From Streptomyces sp. NBC_01471 (GTDB lineage: Bacteria; Actinomycetota; Actinomycetes; Streptomycetales; Streptomycetaceae): a DNA stretch of 64,000 nt. Within the stretch, counting starts at the first letter, position 1, and every line of letters starts with the position of its first letter. Both the position numbers and the translations under genes were made by a program. The stretch spans positions 5,086,501 to 5,150,500 of the forward strand of contig NZ_CP109450.1 of NCBI RefSeq assembly GCF_041438865.1, given 5' to 3'. The notes under the pieces were generated by a model, which saw only the letters and a list, made by a program, of their open reading frames with translations, had not been told where the DNA came from and did not search any database. This document shows, one piece after another, positions 57,517-64,000 of this stretch.

Positions 57517-57646
57517 TGACAATGGGCTGATCGGGCGGGAAGGCTCCGGTCATTCGGCGGTACGCGGTCGTGGCGGGCCCGGCCGGGCGGGGCGGTGCGG
57601 TTCGGTGTGCGGAGCCCGGACCTACGCGATCAGCAAAGGCGTCCCC

Positions 57647-58657
57647 ATGCGACTGCGCAGTGCCCTCGCCACCGGAGCGGCCCCGGCCGCCGCCACCTCT
57701 GCCGCCCTGGCCTCCCTGCTGCTGCTCATGGCCGCACCACCGGCGACGGCCCGGGTCGGCACGGCGCAGGACTTCACAGCCCGGGACTTCACCACGCAGG
57801 GCGGCGCCGCCCACGGCTTCGCGGCGCATGTCATCCCCTGCGCCGACCGGGACGGCTCCGCCTTCCCGGTCGAGGCCCGGATCCACGGCGGCCCGACCTC
57901 GTACGTGCCCGGCGGCGACCCCGACACCTGGTCGCTCGACCTGACCAACACCTCCGACGGCGTCTGCCGGGACGTTCACCCCGTCGTCGTCATCGTCGAC
58001 CGGGGCCGGAAGTTGCAGGACCGCCAGATCCGGCTGGAGTTCAACGACCCCGCCGCACACCGCTGGCGGGCCGTGCCCTTCACGACCACCGACGAGGACG
58101 AGCACATCGGTCCGTTCGGCGACGGGGACGGCAGGGCCGACGAATCAGGCAGGGCCGACGGGTCCGGCAAGGCCGACAGGGCTGAGGGGTCCGGCGAGGC
58201 CGACGCGGCCGGTGGGTTCGACGTTCCGGCGGGGCGGACCGTCTCCGTCCCGGTCCGGCTCGCGTTCGCCGACGGCACCACCCCGGACGAGGTCACCGCC
58301 GACGCGGCCGTCGTCCGGCGGCACGGCGACGACGGGGACTGGGTCGGGGACTCCGGCGACTACCGCTTCGCCATCACCGCCACCCCGCCCGCCGACCCCA
58401 CCAGGACGGACGTTCCCGGCGAGCGGGTCCCCGGGGAGCGCATCCCGGGCCGGGACCACGACGGGCTCGTCGGCGGCCGGATCGGTGACGGCCCCGGAGT
58501 GGGGCCCCGCAACGGCGCCCACCGCTTCGCCGATGAGCTCGCCAGGACCGGTTCGCACCGGCTGCGCACCCTGGGCACCGTCGCCTGCACCTGTGTCCTG
58601 CTGGGCGCGGCCCTGGTCGTGGGATCACGGCGCCCGAGGATCCAGCGCCGCAGGTAG
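57647..58657 (+). CDS. Secreted cell-surface protein with LARTG sortase signal
   Basis: A 336-aa protein. A signal peptide (LRSALATGAAPAAATSAALASLLLLMAAPPATA) precedes an extracellular beta-domain (ADRDGSAFPVEARIHGGPTSYVPGG, WSLDLTNTSDGVCRDVHPVVVIVD, DRQIRLEFNDPAAHRWRAVPFTTTDEDEHIGPFG). A charged Gly/Asp/Ala repeat region follows, and a C-terminal sorting signal: LARTG (298-302), a hydrophobic helix TVACTCVLLGAALVVG and the basic tail SRRPRIQRRR. It is a class E sortase substrate. The domain is seen in Streptomyces surface proteins; the function is unknown. Confidence 0.88.
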   Translation: MRLRSALATGAAPAAATSAALASLLLLMAAPPATARVGTAQDFTARDFTTQGGAAHGFAAHVIPCADRDGSAFPVEARIHGGPTSYVPGGDPDTWSLDLTNTSDGVCRDVHPVVVIVDRGRKLQDRQIRLEFNDPAAHRWRAVPFTTTDEDEHIGPFGDGDGRADESGRADGSGKADRAEGSGEADAAGGFDVPAGRTVSVPVRLAFADGTTPDEVTADAAVVRRHGDDGDWVGDSGDYRFAITATPPADPTRTDVPGERVPGERIPGRDHDGLVGGRIGDGPGVGPRNGAHRFADELARTGSHRLRTLGTVACTCVLLGAALVVGSRRPRIQRRR

Positions 58658-58703
58658 GCACCGCTCCGCCGGTCCGTTCACCCGGGTCTGGGACCATCGC
58701 CCC

Positions 58704-59465
58704 GTGGACTACCCGCACAGCCAGGCACCTGGCGCACCCATCCGCTCCGGCATCCCGGAGCACGGCCGCATCCCCAAGTACTACGCGGTCAAGGCTCATG
58801 TCGCGCTGCTCATGGAGGAGTTGGGCGAGGGCGAGGCGCTGCCCACCGAGCGCGATCTGGCCGTACGGTACGAGGTGTCCCGCGAGACCGTACGGCAGGC
58901 GCTGCGCGAACTGGTCCTGGAGGGGCGGCTGCGGAGGCAGGGCCGGGGGACCGTCGTCGCGGGCCCCAAGCTCGAACAGCCGCTGTCGCTGGCCAGTTAC
59001 ACCGAGGGGGTGCGCCGTCAGGGCCGCACCCCCGGGCGCCATCTCATCTCGCTCGACCGCTTCCCCTGCCCCGACGCACTCGCCGCCGAGACCGGGCTCG
59101 GCCGGGGCGAGCCGGTCTGGCATCTGGAGCGGGTGCTGCTCGCGGACGAGGAGCGGGTCGGCCTGGAGAGCACCTATGTCGCGGTGGCCCGAGTCCCGTC
59201 CCTGGAGAGCGAGTTCGATCCCGACTCCTCCTTCTACAGCTTCCTCCGCGACCGGCTGGGTATCGGCTTCGGCGACGCCGACGAGCGGATCGAGACGGTC
59301 CTGGCCACACCGCGCGAGGCGCTGCTCATCGGGACACCGCCCGCGCTGCCGATGCTCCTGATCCACCGCGTCTCCCGCGACACGCAGGGGCTGCCCCTGG
59401 AGCGCGTACGGACCCTCTTCCGGGGCGACCGGTTCAGCTTCACCACCCGCCTCGGGGCGGGCTGA
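58704..59465 (+). CDS. GntR/HutC-family transcriptional regulator
   Basis: A 253-aa protein (GTG start). The winged helix (IPKYYAVKAHVALLMEELGEGEALPTERDLAVRYEVSRETVRQALRELVLEGRLRRQGRGTVVAG) is followed by a UTRA effector domain (GRHLISLDRFPCPDALAAETGL, VWHLERVLLADEERVGLESTYVAV, IHRVSRDTQGLPLERVRTLFRGDRFSF). UTRA ligands are often sugars or phosphonates. It stands immediately upstream of the phosphonate operon, whose promoter carries a HutC-like operator. Confidence 0.93.
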   Translation: MDYPHSQAPGAPIRSGIPEHGRIPKYYAVKAHVALLMEELGEGEALPTERDLAVRYEVSRETVRQALRELVLEGRLRRQGRGTVVAGPKLEQPLSLASYTEGVRRQGRTPGRHLISLDRFPCPDALAAETGLGRGEPVWHLERVLLADEERVGLESTYVAVARVPSLESEFDPDSSFYSFLRDRLGIGFGDADERIETVLATPREALLIGTPPALPMLLIHRVSRDTQGLPLERVRTLFRGDRFSFTTRLGAG

Positions 59466-59510
59466 GCCGCGAACGGAGCGCGCCCGGGGCGGCTCGACCC
59501 GGGCGCCTGG

Positions 59511-59541
59511 GTAACGGAAACGTAACGGGTCTAGTCCAGAC
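59511..59541 (+). promoter_or_regulatory. GlnR-like repeat and DasR/PhnF-like operator before the phosphonate operon
   Basis: GTAAC-N6-GTAAC (59511-59526) fits the half-site pattern gTnAC-n6-GaAAC of GlnR boxes with one deviation. Two bases later GGTCTAGTCCA (59528-59538) differs at one base from the dre/PhnF core GGTCTAGACCA and sits in GTCT-N5-AGAC (59529-59541) symmetry. Both lie 73-103 bases ahead of the operon's first start codon. Confidence 0.5.
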
Positions 59542-59613
59542 TTGCGGGGCTGTTCACCGTGCCGTTGCCTCCGGGTCGGCGCCGGGCCATCCGCCCCCAG
59601 CAGCGTTGCCGCC

Positions 59614-60735
59614 GTGAGAGTCATCGTCGTAGGAGCCGGCGTGGTGGGCACCATGCACGCCTGGCACGCAGTGGAACGCGGCCACGAGGTCGTACAGATC
59701 GAGCGCGAGACCGAGGCGCGGGGCGCCTCGCTCCGTAACTTCGGGCAGGTGTGGGTCAGCGGACGGGCCGGCGGGGAGGAGCTGGCGACGGCGCTGCGCG
59801 CCCGGGAGCTGTGGGAGGAGATCGGGAAGCGGGTGCCCGGCATCGGCTTCCGTGCCACCGGTTCGCTCACCCCCGTACGGAACGCACTGGAACGAGCCGT
59901 CGCCGAGGCCGCGCTGAAGCGGGACGACGCGGCGGCGCGCGGGTACCGGCTGCTGACCCCGCAGGAGGCGCGCGAGGCCAACCCGGCCCTGCGGGGCGCA
60001 TTCGAGGCGGCCCTGTGGTGCGGGCAGGACGCGGCCGTGGAGCCGCGCACCGCCCAGCTGGAGCTGAAGAAGGCCCTGCTGGCGAGCGGGAGATACACCT
60101 ACCTCGGCGGGCGGGAGGTCCGCGAGGTCGTCGGCGCCCGGTCGGTGCGCGACGACCACGGTGATGTGCACACCGGGGACGCCGTCGTCCTCTGCACCGG
60201 CGCCTGGCTCGGCGGTCTGGTGCGCGAACTCGCCCCCGAACTGCCGGTCCGGCGGGTCCGCCTCCAGATGATGCAGACCGAGCCGCTCGGCGAACGCCTC
60301 ACCACGTCCGTGGCCGACGCCGACTCCTTCCGCTACTACCCGGCGTACGCCTCCGGGGCCCTCGACGCGCTCAACGCGCGGCAGGCCCAGGACCCGGTGG
60401 CCGCCGCACACCGGATGCAGCTGCTGATGGTGCAGCGCGCGGACGGCGGTCTGACCATCGGCGACACCCATGAGTACGAGCACCCCTTCGCCTTCGACGT
60501 GCGCGAGGAGCCGTACGAGCACGTCGCCCGCGTCGCCGAGTCCTTCCTCGGCCGGCCGCTGCCGAAGATCCGCCACCGCTGGGCCGGGGTGTACGCGCAG
60601 TGCACCGACACCACCCGTGTCGTCCACCGTGAGCAGGTGCGCGACGCCGTGTGGCTGGTCACCGGGCCCGGCGGGCGCGGCATGACCTGTTCCCCGGCGA
60701 TAGCCGAAAAGACCGCGAACGACCTTGGATGGTGA
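59614..60735 (+). CDS. FAD-dependent oxidoreductase of phosphonate clusters (TIGR03364 type)
   Basis: A 373-aa GlyDH/DAAO-like flavoenzyme. Start GTG 59614, MRVIVVGAGVVGTMHAWHAVERGHEVVQIE with the GxGxxG dinucleotide loop. Then the RGASLRNFGQVWVSGRAGGEELATALRARELW segment, and the closing motif DAVWLVTGPGGRGMTCSPAIAEKTANDL. The wording is that of the family that co-occurs with 2-aminoethylphosphonate genes and the phosphonatase-like hydrolase that follows. It probably oxidises an N-methylated aminophosphonate to the amine or aldehyde; the substrate is inferred. Confidence 0.85.
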   Translation: MRVIVVGAGVVGTMHAWHAVERGHEVVQIERETEARGASLRNFGQVWVSGRAGGEELATALRARELWEEIGKRVPGIGFRATGSLTPVRNALERAVAEAALKRDDAAARGYRLLTPQEAREANPALRGAFEAALWCGQDAAVEPRTAQLELKKALLASGRYTYLGGREVREVVGARSVRDDHGDVHTGDAVVLCTGAWLGGLVRELAPELPVRRVRLQMMQTEPLGERLTTSVADADSFRYYPAYASGALDALNARQAQDPVAAAHRMQLLMVQRADGGLTIGDTHEYEHPFAFDVREEPYEHVARVAESFLGRPLPKIRHRWAGVYAQCTDTTRVVHREQVRDAVWLVTGPGGRGMTCSPAIAEKTANDLGW

Positions 60736-61436
60736 GTGAGTTGACCGTGAACAAACCGATCAATCTGGTGGTGCTCGACATGGCGGGCACCACCGTCGCC
60801 GACGGCGGTCTCGTCGAGCGGGCGTTCGCCGCCGCCGCGCGGCGGATGGGCGCCGAGCCGGACTCGATGCTCGACCACGTGCGCGCCACCATGGGCGAGT
60901 CCAAGATCTCCGTCTTCCGGCACCTCTTCGGCGACGAGGAGAAGGCCCGGCGGGCGAACACCGCCTTCGAGGAGGCGTACGGCGAGCTGGTCACCGCCGG
61001 GCACATCGCCCCGGTGCCCGGCGCGCGCGAAGCCATCGAGCGGATGCGGGACGAGGGCCGGACCGTGGTCCTGAGCACCGGTTTCGCCCGGGCCACCCAG
61101 GACGCGATCCTCGCCGCGCTCGGCTGGCAGGACCTGGTCGAGCTGACGCTCTGCCCGGCCGACGCCGGAGGCCGCGGACGGCCCTACCCGGACATGGTGC
61201 TCGCCGCGTTCCTGCGGACCCGGGCCGTGGACGGGGTGGACCAGCTCGCGGTCGCGGGCGACACCTCGTACGACATGCTCAGCGGCGTACGGTCCGGGGC
61301 CCGCGTCGTGGCCGGTGTCCTCACCGGCGCCCACGACCGGGGGCGGCTGGAGCAGCACGGCGCCACCCACGTCCTGGGCTCGGTCGCCGAACTGCCCGGC
61401 CTGCTCGCCGCGTTGGCACCGCCGGTGGGGACATGA
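60729..61436 (+). CDS. Phosphonatase-like HAD hydrolase (TIGR03351 type)
   Basis: A 235-aa HAD-superfamily hydrolase: nucleophile Asp in LVVLDMAGTTVADGG (DMAGTT, as in phosphonoacetaldehyde hydrolase), motif II in TVVLSTGFARATQDAIL (Ser/Thr), and the acidic motif VAGDTSYDMLSG. A second Lys of the Schiff base seen in PhnX is not evident. The start overlaps the preceding stop (ATG 60729); GTG 60747 is another. It is expected to release phosphate from a C-P aldehyde. Confidence 0.85.
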   Translation: MVSELTVNKPINLVVLDMAGTTVADGGLVERAFAAAARRMGAEPDSMLDHVRATMGESKISVFRHLFGDEEKARRANTAFEEAYGELVTAGHIAPVPGAREAIERMRDEGRTVVLSTGFARATQDAILAALGWQDLVELTLCPADAGGRGRPYPDMVLAAFLRTRAVDGVDQLAVAGDTSYDMLSGVRSGARVVAGVLTGAHDRGRLEQHGATHVLGSVAELPGLLAALAPPVGT

Positions 61437-62587
61437 GCAGCGGCATCCGCTTCGACGGGGTCTCGGTGGCGTACGGCGCACAGGGCAGGAGTGCCGGGAC
61501 CACCGTCCTGGACTCGCTGGACCTGACCGTCGAGCCCGGTGAGGTGATGGCCCTGCTCGGCCCCTCGGGATCGGGCAAGACCACCGCCCTGCGCGCCGTC
61601 GCCGGATTCGTCCGGCCCGTCGCCGGGCGCGTCCTCATCGGCGGCCGCGACGTGACACGGCTGCCCCCGCACCGGCGGGGCGTCGGCATGGTCGTCCAGC
61701 AGTACGCGCTCTTCCCGCACCTGCGCGTCGAGGACAACGTCGCCTTCGGCCTGCGGGCGCAGAAGGTACCCAAGGGCGAGATCCCGGAGCGCGTCGCCGA
61801 GGCGCTCGGGATGACGGGTATGGCGTCCTACGCCAAGCGCTACCCGCGCGAACTCTCCGGCGGCCAGCAGCAGCGCGTCGCCATCGCGCGGGCCCTGGCC
61901 ATCCGGCCCGGGGTGTTGCTCCTCGATGAGCCGCTCTCCGCACTCGACGCCCAGCTGCGCTCCGGGATGCTGGCCGAACTGGCCCGGCTGCACCGGGAGT
62001 TGCCGGAGGTGTCGATCCTGTACGTCACGCACGACCAGGTCGAGGCGCTCACCCTGGCGGACCGTATCGCCGTGATGGACCGCGCCCGCCTCCAGGACTG
62101 CGGCACCCCGCAGGAGCTGTACCGGCGCCCCCGCACCGAGTTCACCGCCTCCTTCGTCGGCAACGCCAACCTCCTGCCGGTCACGGTACGGAGCGCGGCA
62201 GCGGACTCCGGCGGCGCCGTGGTGTCCTTCGCCGGCACGGAACTGACCGTGACCGGTACGGACGGCGCCGCCGACGGCGCCACGGCCACCCTGTGCGTAC
62301 GCCCCCACCTGGTCGGGCTCGGCGAGGGCCCGAACATCCTGCGCGGCCGGATCGCCGAGGTCCAGTGGCGTGGCTCCACCCACCGGCTGCTGGTCGATGT
62401 GGACGGTCACCGGGTCAAGGCCGATGTGCGCGAACTGCGCGAGACCCCGGCGCTGGGTGACCCGGCGACGCTGCACTTCGCCGCCGAGGACGCCGTACTG
62501 CTCACCGCGGGCGTGACGGCTGCCGCGGCACCGGGCGCCGGGGCGGAAGCACCGGCGGGCGCCCTGGCCGGAGCGTCCGATGGCTAG
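61433..62587 (+). CDS. ABC transporter ATP-binding protein, 2-aminoethylphosphonate type
   Basis: A 384-aa ATPase overlapping the hydrolase stop by 4 bases (ATGA). Walker A GPSGSGKTT, signature LSGGQQQR, Walker B LLLDEPLSALD, H-loop YVTHDQVEALT. A TOBE/OB regulatory domain (VGNANLLPVTV..., CVRPHLVGLGEGPNILRGRIAEVQWRGSTHRLLVDVDGHRV) marks the iron/thiosulfate/putrescine-type importers, which in these clusters is the AEP importer PhnT. Ala/Gly-rich C-terminus. Confidence 0.9.
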   Translation: MSSGIRFDGVSVAYGAQGRSAGTTVLDSLDLTVEPGEVMALLGPSGSGKTTALRAVAGFVRPVAGRVLIGGRDVTRLPPHRRGVGMVVQQYALFPHLRVEDNVAFGLRAQKVPKGEIPERVAEALGMTGMASYAKRYPRELSGGQQQRVAIARALAIRPGVLLLDEPLSALDAQLRSGMLAELARLHRELPEVSILYVTHDQVEALTLADRIAVMDRARLQDCGTPQELYRRPRTEFTASFVGNANLLPVTVRSAAADSGGAVVSFAGTELTVTGTDGAADGATATLCVRPHLVGLGEGPNILRGRIAEVQWRGSTHRLLVDVDGHRVKADVRELRETPALGDPATLHFAAEDAVLLTAGVTAAAAPGAGAEAPAGALAGASDG

Positions 62588-63455
62588 CGCCACCGCGGTC
62601 GCGGCGACCGCCGATACCGCCCCGGCCGCGACCCGTTCGCTGCCGCGGTGGATCTGGGCACTGCCACCCGTCGCCGTACTGGCGCTGGTCTTCCTCTACC
62701 CGCTGGCCCTCGTGGTCCAGCAGTCCTTCACCCCGGACACGGGCGGCACGTCGGTCGCCCCGTACACCCAGGTCTTCGCATCCGACGCCTTCCGGCAGGC
62801 GCTGACGACGACCGTCTGGCTGGCTGTCGGCTCCACCGCCGGCTGTCTCGTCCTCGGGTTCGCGCTCGCCGTGGTGATCGCCTTCGTACCCTTCCCCGGC
62901 GGGAGGGCGGTCGCCCGCTTCATCGACGTCTTCCTCTCCTTCCCGTCCTTCCTGATCACGCTCGCGCTGCTCTTCGTCTACGGCTCGGCGGGCATGGCCA
63001 ACGGGGCCTGGACGGATGTGACCGGCGCGCACCAGGGGCCGTTCCAGTTCCTCGGTACGCCGTGGGGCGTACTCCTCGCGGAGATCACCTACTTCACGCC
63101 GTTCGTGATGCGGCCGCTGCTCGCGGCCTTCTCCCAGCTCGACACCGCGCAGCTGGAGGTGGCCGCCTCGCTGGGGGCGGGGCCGGCCCGGATCGTACGG
63201 CGGATCATCCTGCCCGAGGCGCTGCCCGCGCTGGCCGCGGGCGGCAGCCTGGTGCTCGTGATGTGCCTCAACGAGTTCGGCATCGTGCTCTTCACCGGCG
63301 CCAAGGGCGTGACGACCCTGCCGATGCTCGTGTACGGCAAGGCGATCCTCGAATCCGACTACCCGGCCGCGTGCGTGGTCGCCGTCGTCAACGTGGCGAT
63401 CTCCGTCGGGCTCTACTCCCTCTACCGGATGGTGGCCCGCCGTGCTGGTGCATAG
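62580..63455 (+). CDS. ABC importer permease 1, 2-aminoethylphosphonate type
   Basis: A 291-aa permease with six membrane helices, overlapping the ATPase stop by 8 bases. The EAA coupling loop is ASLGAGPARIVRRIILPEALPALAAGG, residues ~195-222. N-terminal IWALPPVAVLALVFLYPLALVVQQSFTPD. Binding-protein-dependent; the second permease overlaps it by 14 bases. Confidence 0.9.
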   Translation: MASATAVAATADTAPAATRSLPRWIWALPPVAVLALVFLYPLALVVQQSFTPDTGGTSVAPYTQVFASDAFRQALTTTVWLAVGSTAGCLVLGFALAVVIAFVPFPGGRAVARFIDVFLSFPSFLITLALLFVYGSAGMANGAWTDVTGAHQGPFQFLGTPWGVLLAEITYFTPFVMRPLLAAFSQLDTAQLEVAASLGAGPARIVRRIILPEALPALAAGGSLVLVMCLNEFGIVLFTGAKGVTTLPMLVYGKAILESDYPAACVVAVVNVAISVGLYSLYRMVARRAGA

Positions 63456-64000
63456 CCGTACGGGCAAGTGGACCACCTGGGTCCTCTTCTTCGCCCTCTT
63501 CCTGCCCCTGTTCGCCCTGCCGCTCCTGGTGATCCTGCTGGCCTCGTTCGCCACCGACTGGTCGGGCGCCCTCCCGTCCGGTGCGACCGTCGGCCACTAC
63601 GCGGCGGCCACCAGCGGGGACTCCCTCCAGGCCCTGACCACCAGCCTGGTCACCGCCGGGTGCGCGAGCGTGCTCGCGCTGACGGTCGGCACCTGGTCGG
63701 CGCTCGCCGGCGCCGCACTGGGGAAGCGCGGGCGGCGCTTCATGGACGCGCTGTTCATGCTGCCGGTCGCGGTGCCGTCGGTGGTCGTGGGTCTCGCCGT
63801 GCTGGTGGCGTTCAGCAAGCCGCCGGTCCTGCTCAACGGCACCTCCACGATCGTGGTCCTGGCGCACACCGTTCTCGTCACGGCGTTCGCCCACCAGTCG
63901 GTCGCGGCCGCCATCCGGCGTCTCGACCCGGTGTACGAGCAGGCCGCGGCCTCACTGGGGGCCCGCCCCTCGTACGTCCTGTGGAAGGTCAGGCTGCCGC
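63442..64000 (+). CDS. ABC importer permease 2, 2-aminoethylphosphonate type (3' truncated by window)
   Basis: GTG 63442, overlapping the previous stop by 14 bases; the frame is open to the window end. The visible 186 residues have four or more membrane helices (WTTWVLFFALFLPLFALPLLVILLASF, FMDALFMLPVAVPSVVVGLAVLVAF). The coupling loop starts at YEQAAASLGARPSYVLWKVRLP at the edge. The substrate-binding protein gene is not in the window and is probably beyond it. Confidence 0.88.
   Translation, partial: MLVHSRTGKWTTWVLFFALFLPLFALPLLVILLASFATDWSGALPSGATVGHYAAATSGDSLQALTTSLVTAGCASVLALTVGTWSALAGAALGKRGRRFMDALFMLPVAVPSVVVGLAVLVAFSKPPVLLNGTSTIVVLAHTVLVTAFAHQSVAAAIRRLDPVYEQAAASLGARPSYVLWKVRLP

Overview
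The window is chromosomal DNA from a Streptomyces-like actinomycete. The evidence is the very high G+C with G/C-rich third codon positions, frequent GTG starts, strong GGAGG ribosome sites, and hallmark families (Xre/DUF397/ATP-binding trio, class E sortase with an LAxTG substrate, DUF397, DUF445, DUF2017, DUF3618, DUF6412). The order NAPRTase - clpS - DUF2017 - permease - mec/cysO/cysM - metallo-hydrolase - GlcNAc PTS - RNase PH - RdgB - tRNA-Leu - bcp - sugE - penicillin-binding protein resembles the conserved Streptomyces core as I remember it. That comparison is from memory and was not searched.

Layout. 1-8.7 kb: end of an immune-inhibitor-A protease, NAD salvage (nicotinamidase, nicotinate phosphoribosyltransferase), clpS, an amino-acid permease, and the CysO/CysM/Mec sulfur-carrier route to cysteine behind a short Cys-containing leader ORF. 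8.8-14.8 kb: PemK-like protein, beta-lactamase-fold hydrolase, GlcNAc-type PTS EIIC/EIIB, rph, rdgB, tRNA-Leu(UAG), and an HNH protein made of four repeated modules. 15-30.6 kb: MHS transporter, bcp, GroES-like protein, guanidine-III riboswitch with sugE, two SGNH hydrolases, a bifunctional PBP, and an ABC-2 exporter whose permease and ATPase genes are separated by a multicopper oxidase and a SUMF1-like gene. 30.6-36 kb: GNAT protein and a MurR/RpiR - sodium symporter - anmK group for amino-sugar or peptidoglycan salvage.

36-47.5 kb is accessory. It holds an orphan LanC-like cyclase with a CCG zinc motif, an Xre/DUF397 pair, an anti-sigma-type ATPase and another regulator. These lead into a stretch of visibly lower G+C: HNH-like zinc protein, ParB-like protein, SNF2 helicase, DUF3883 nuclease-like protein, C5-cytosine methyltransferase, and a convergent Vsr endonuclease. 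This block is the best candidate for an undescribed anti-phage or restriction-type system.

47.5-64 kb returns to core-like DNA: SEC-C protein, sortase E, DUF3311/solute symporter, DUF6412/YidC-like insertase, FAH-family hydrolase, TetR, UPF0303/MocA oxidoreductase, ROK regulator, a secreted LARTG surface protein, then a GntR regulator and a phosphonate (2-aminoethylphosphonate type) catabolism and import operon running off the right edge. In front of that operon lie a GlnR-like direct repeat and a DasR/PhnF-like operator.
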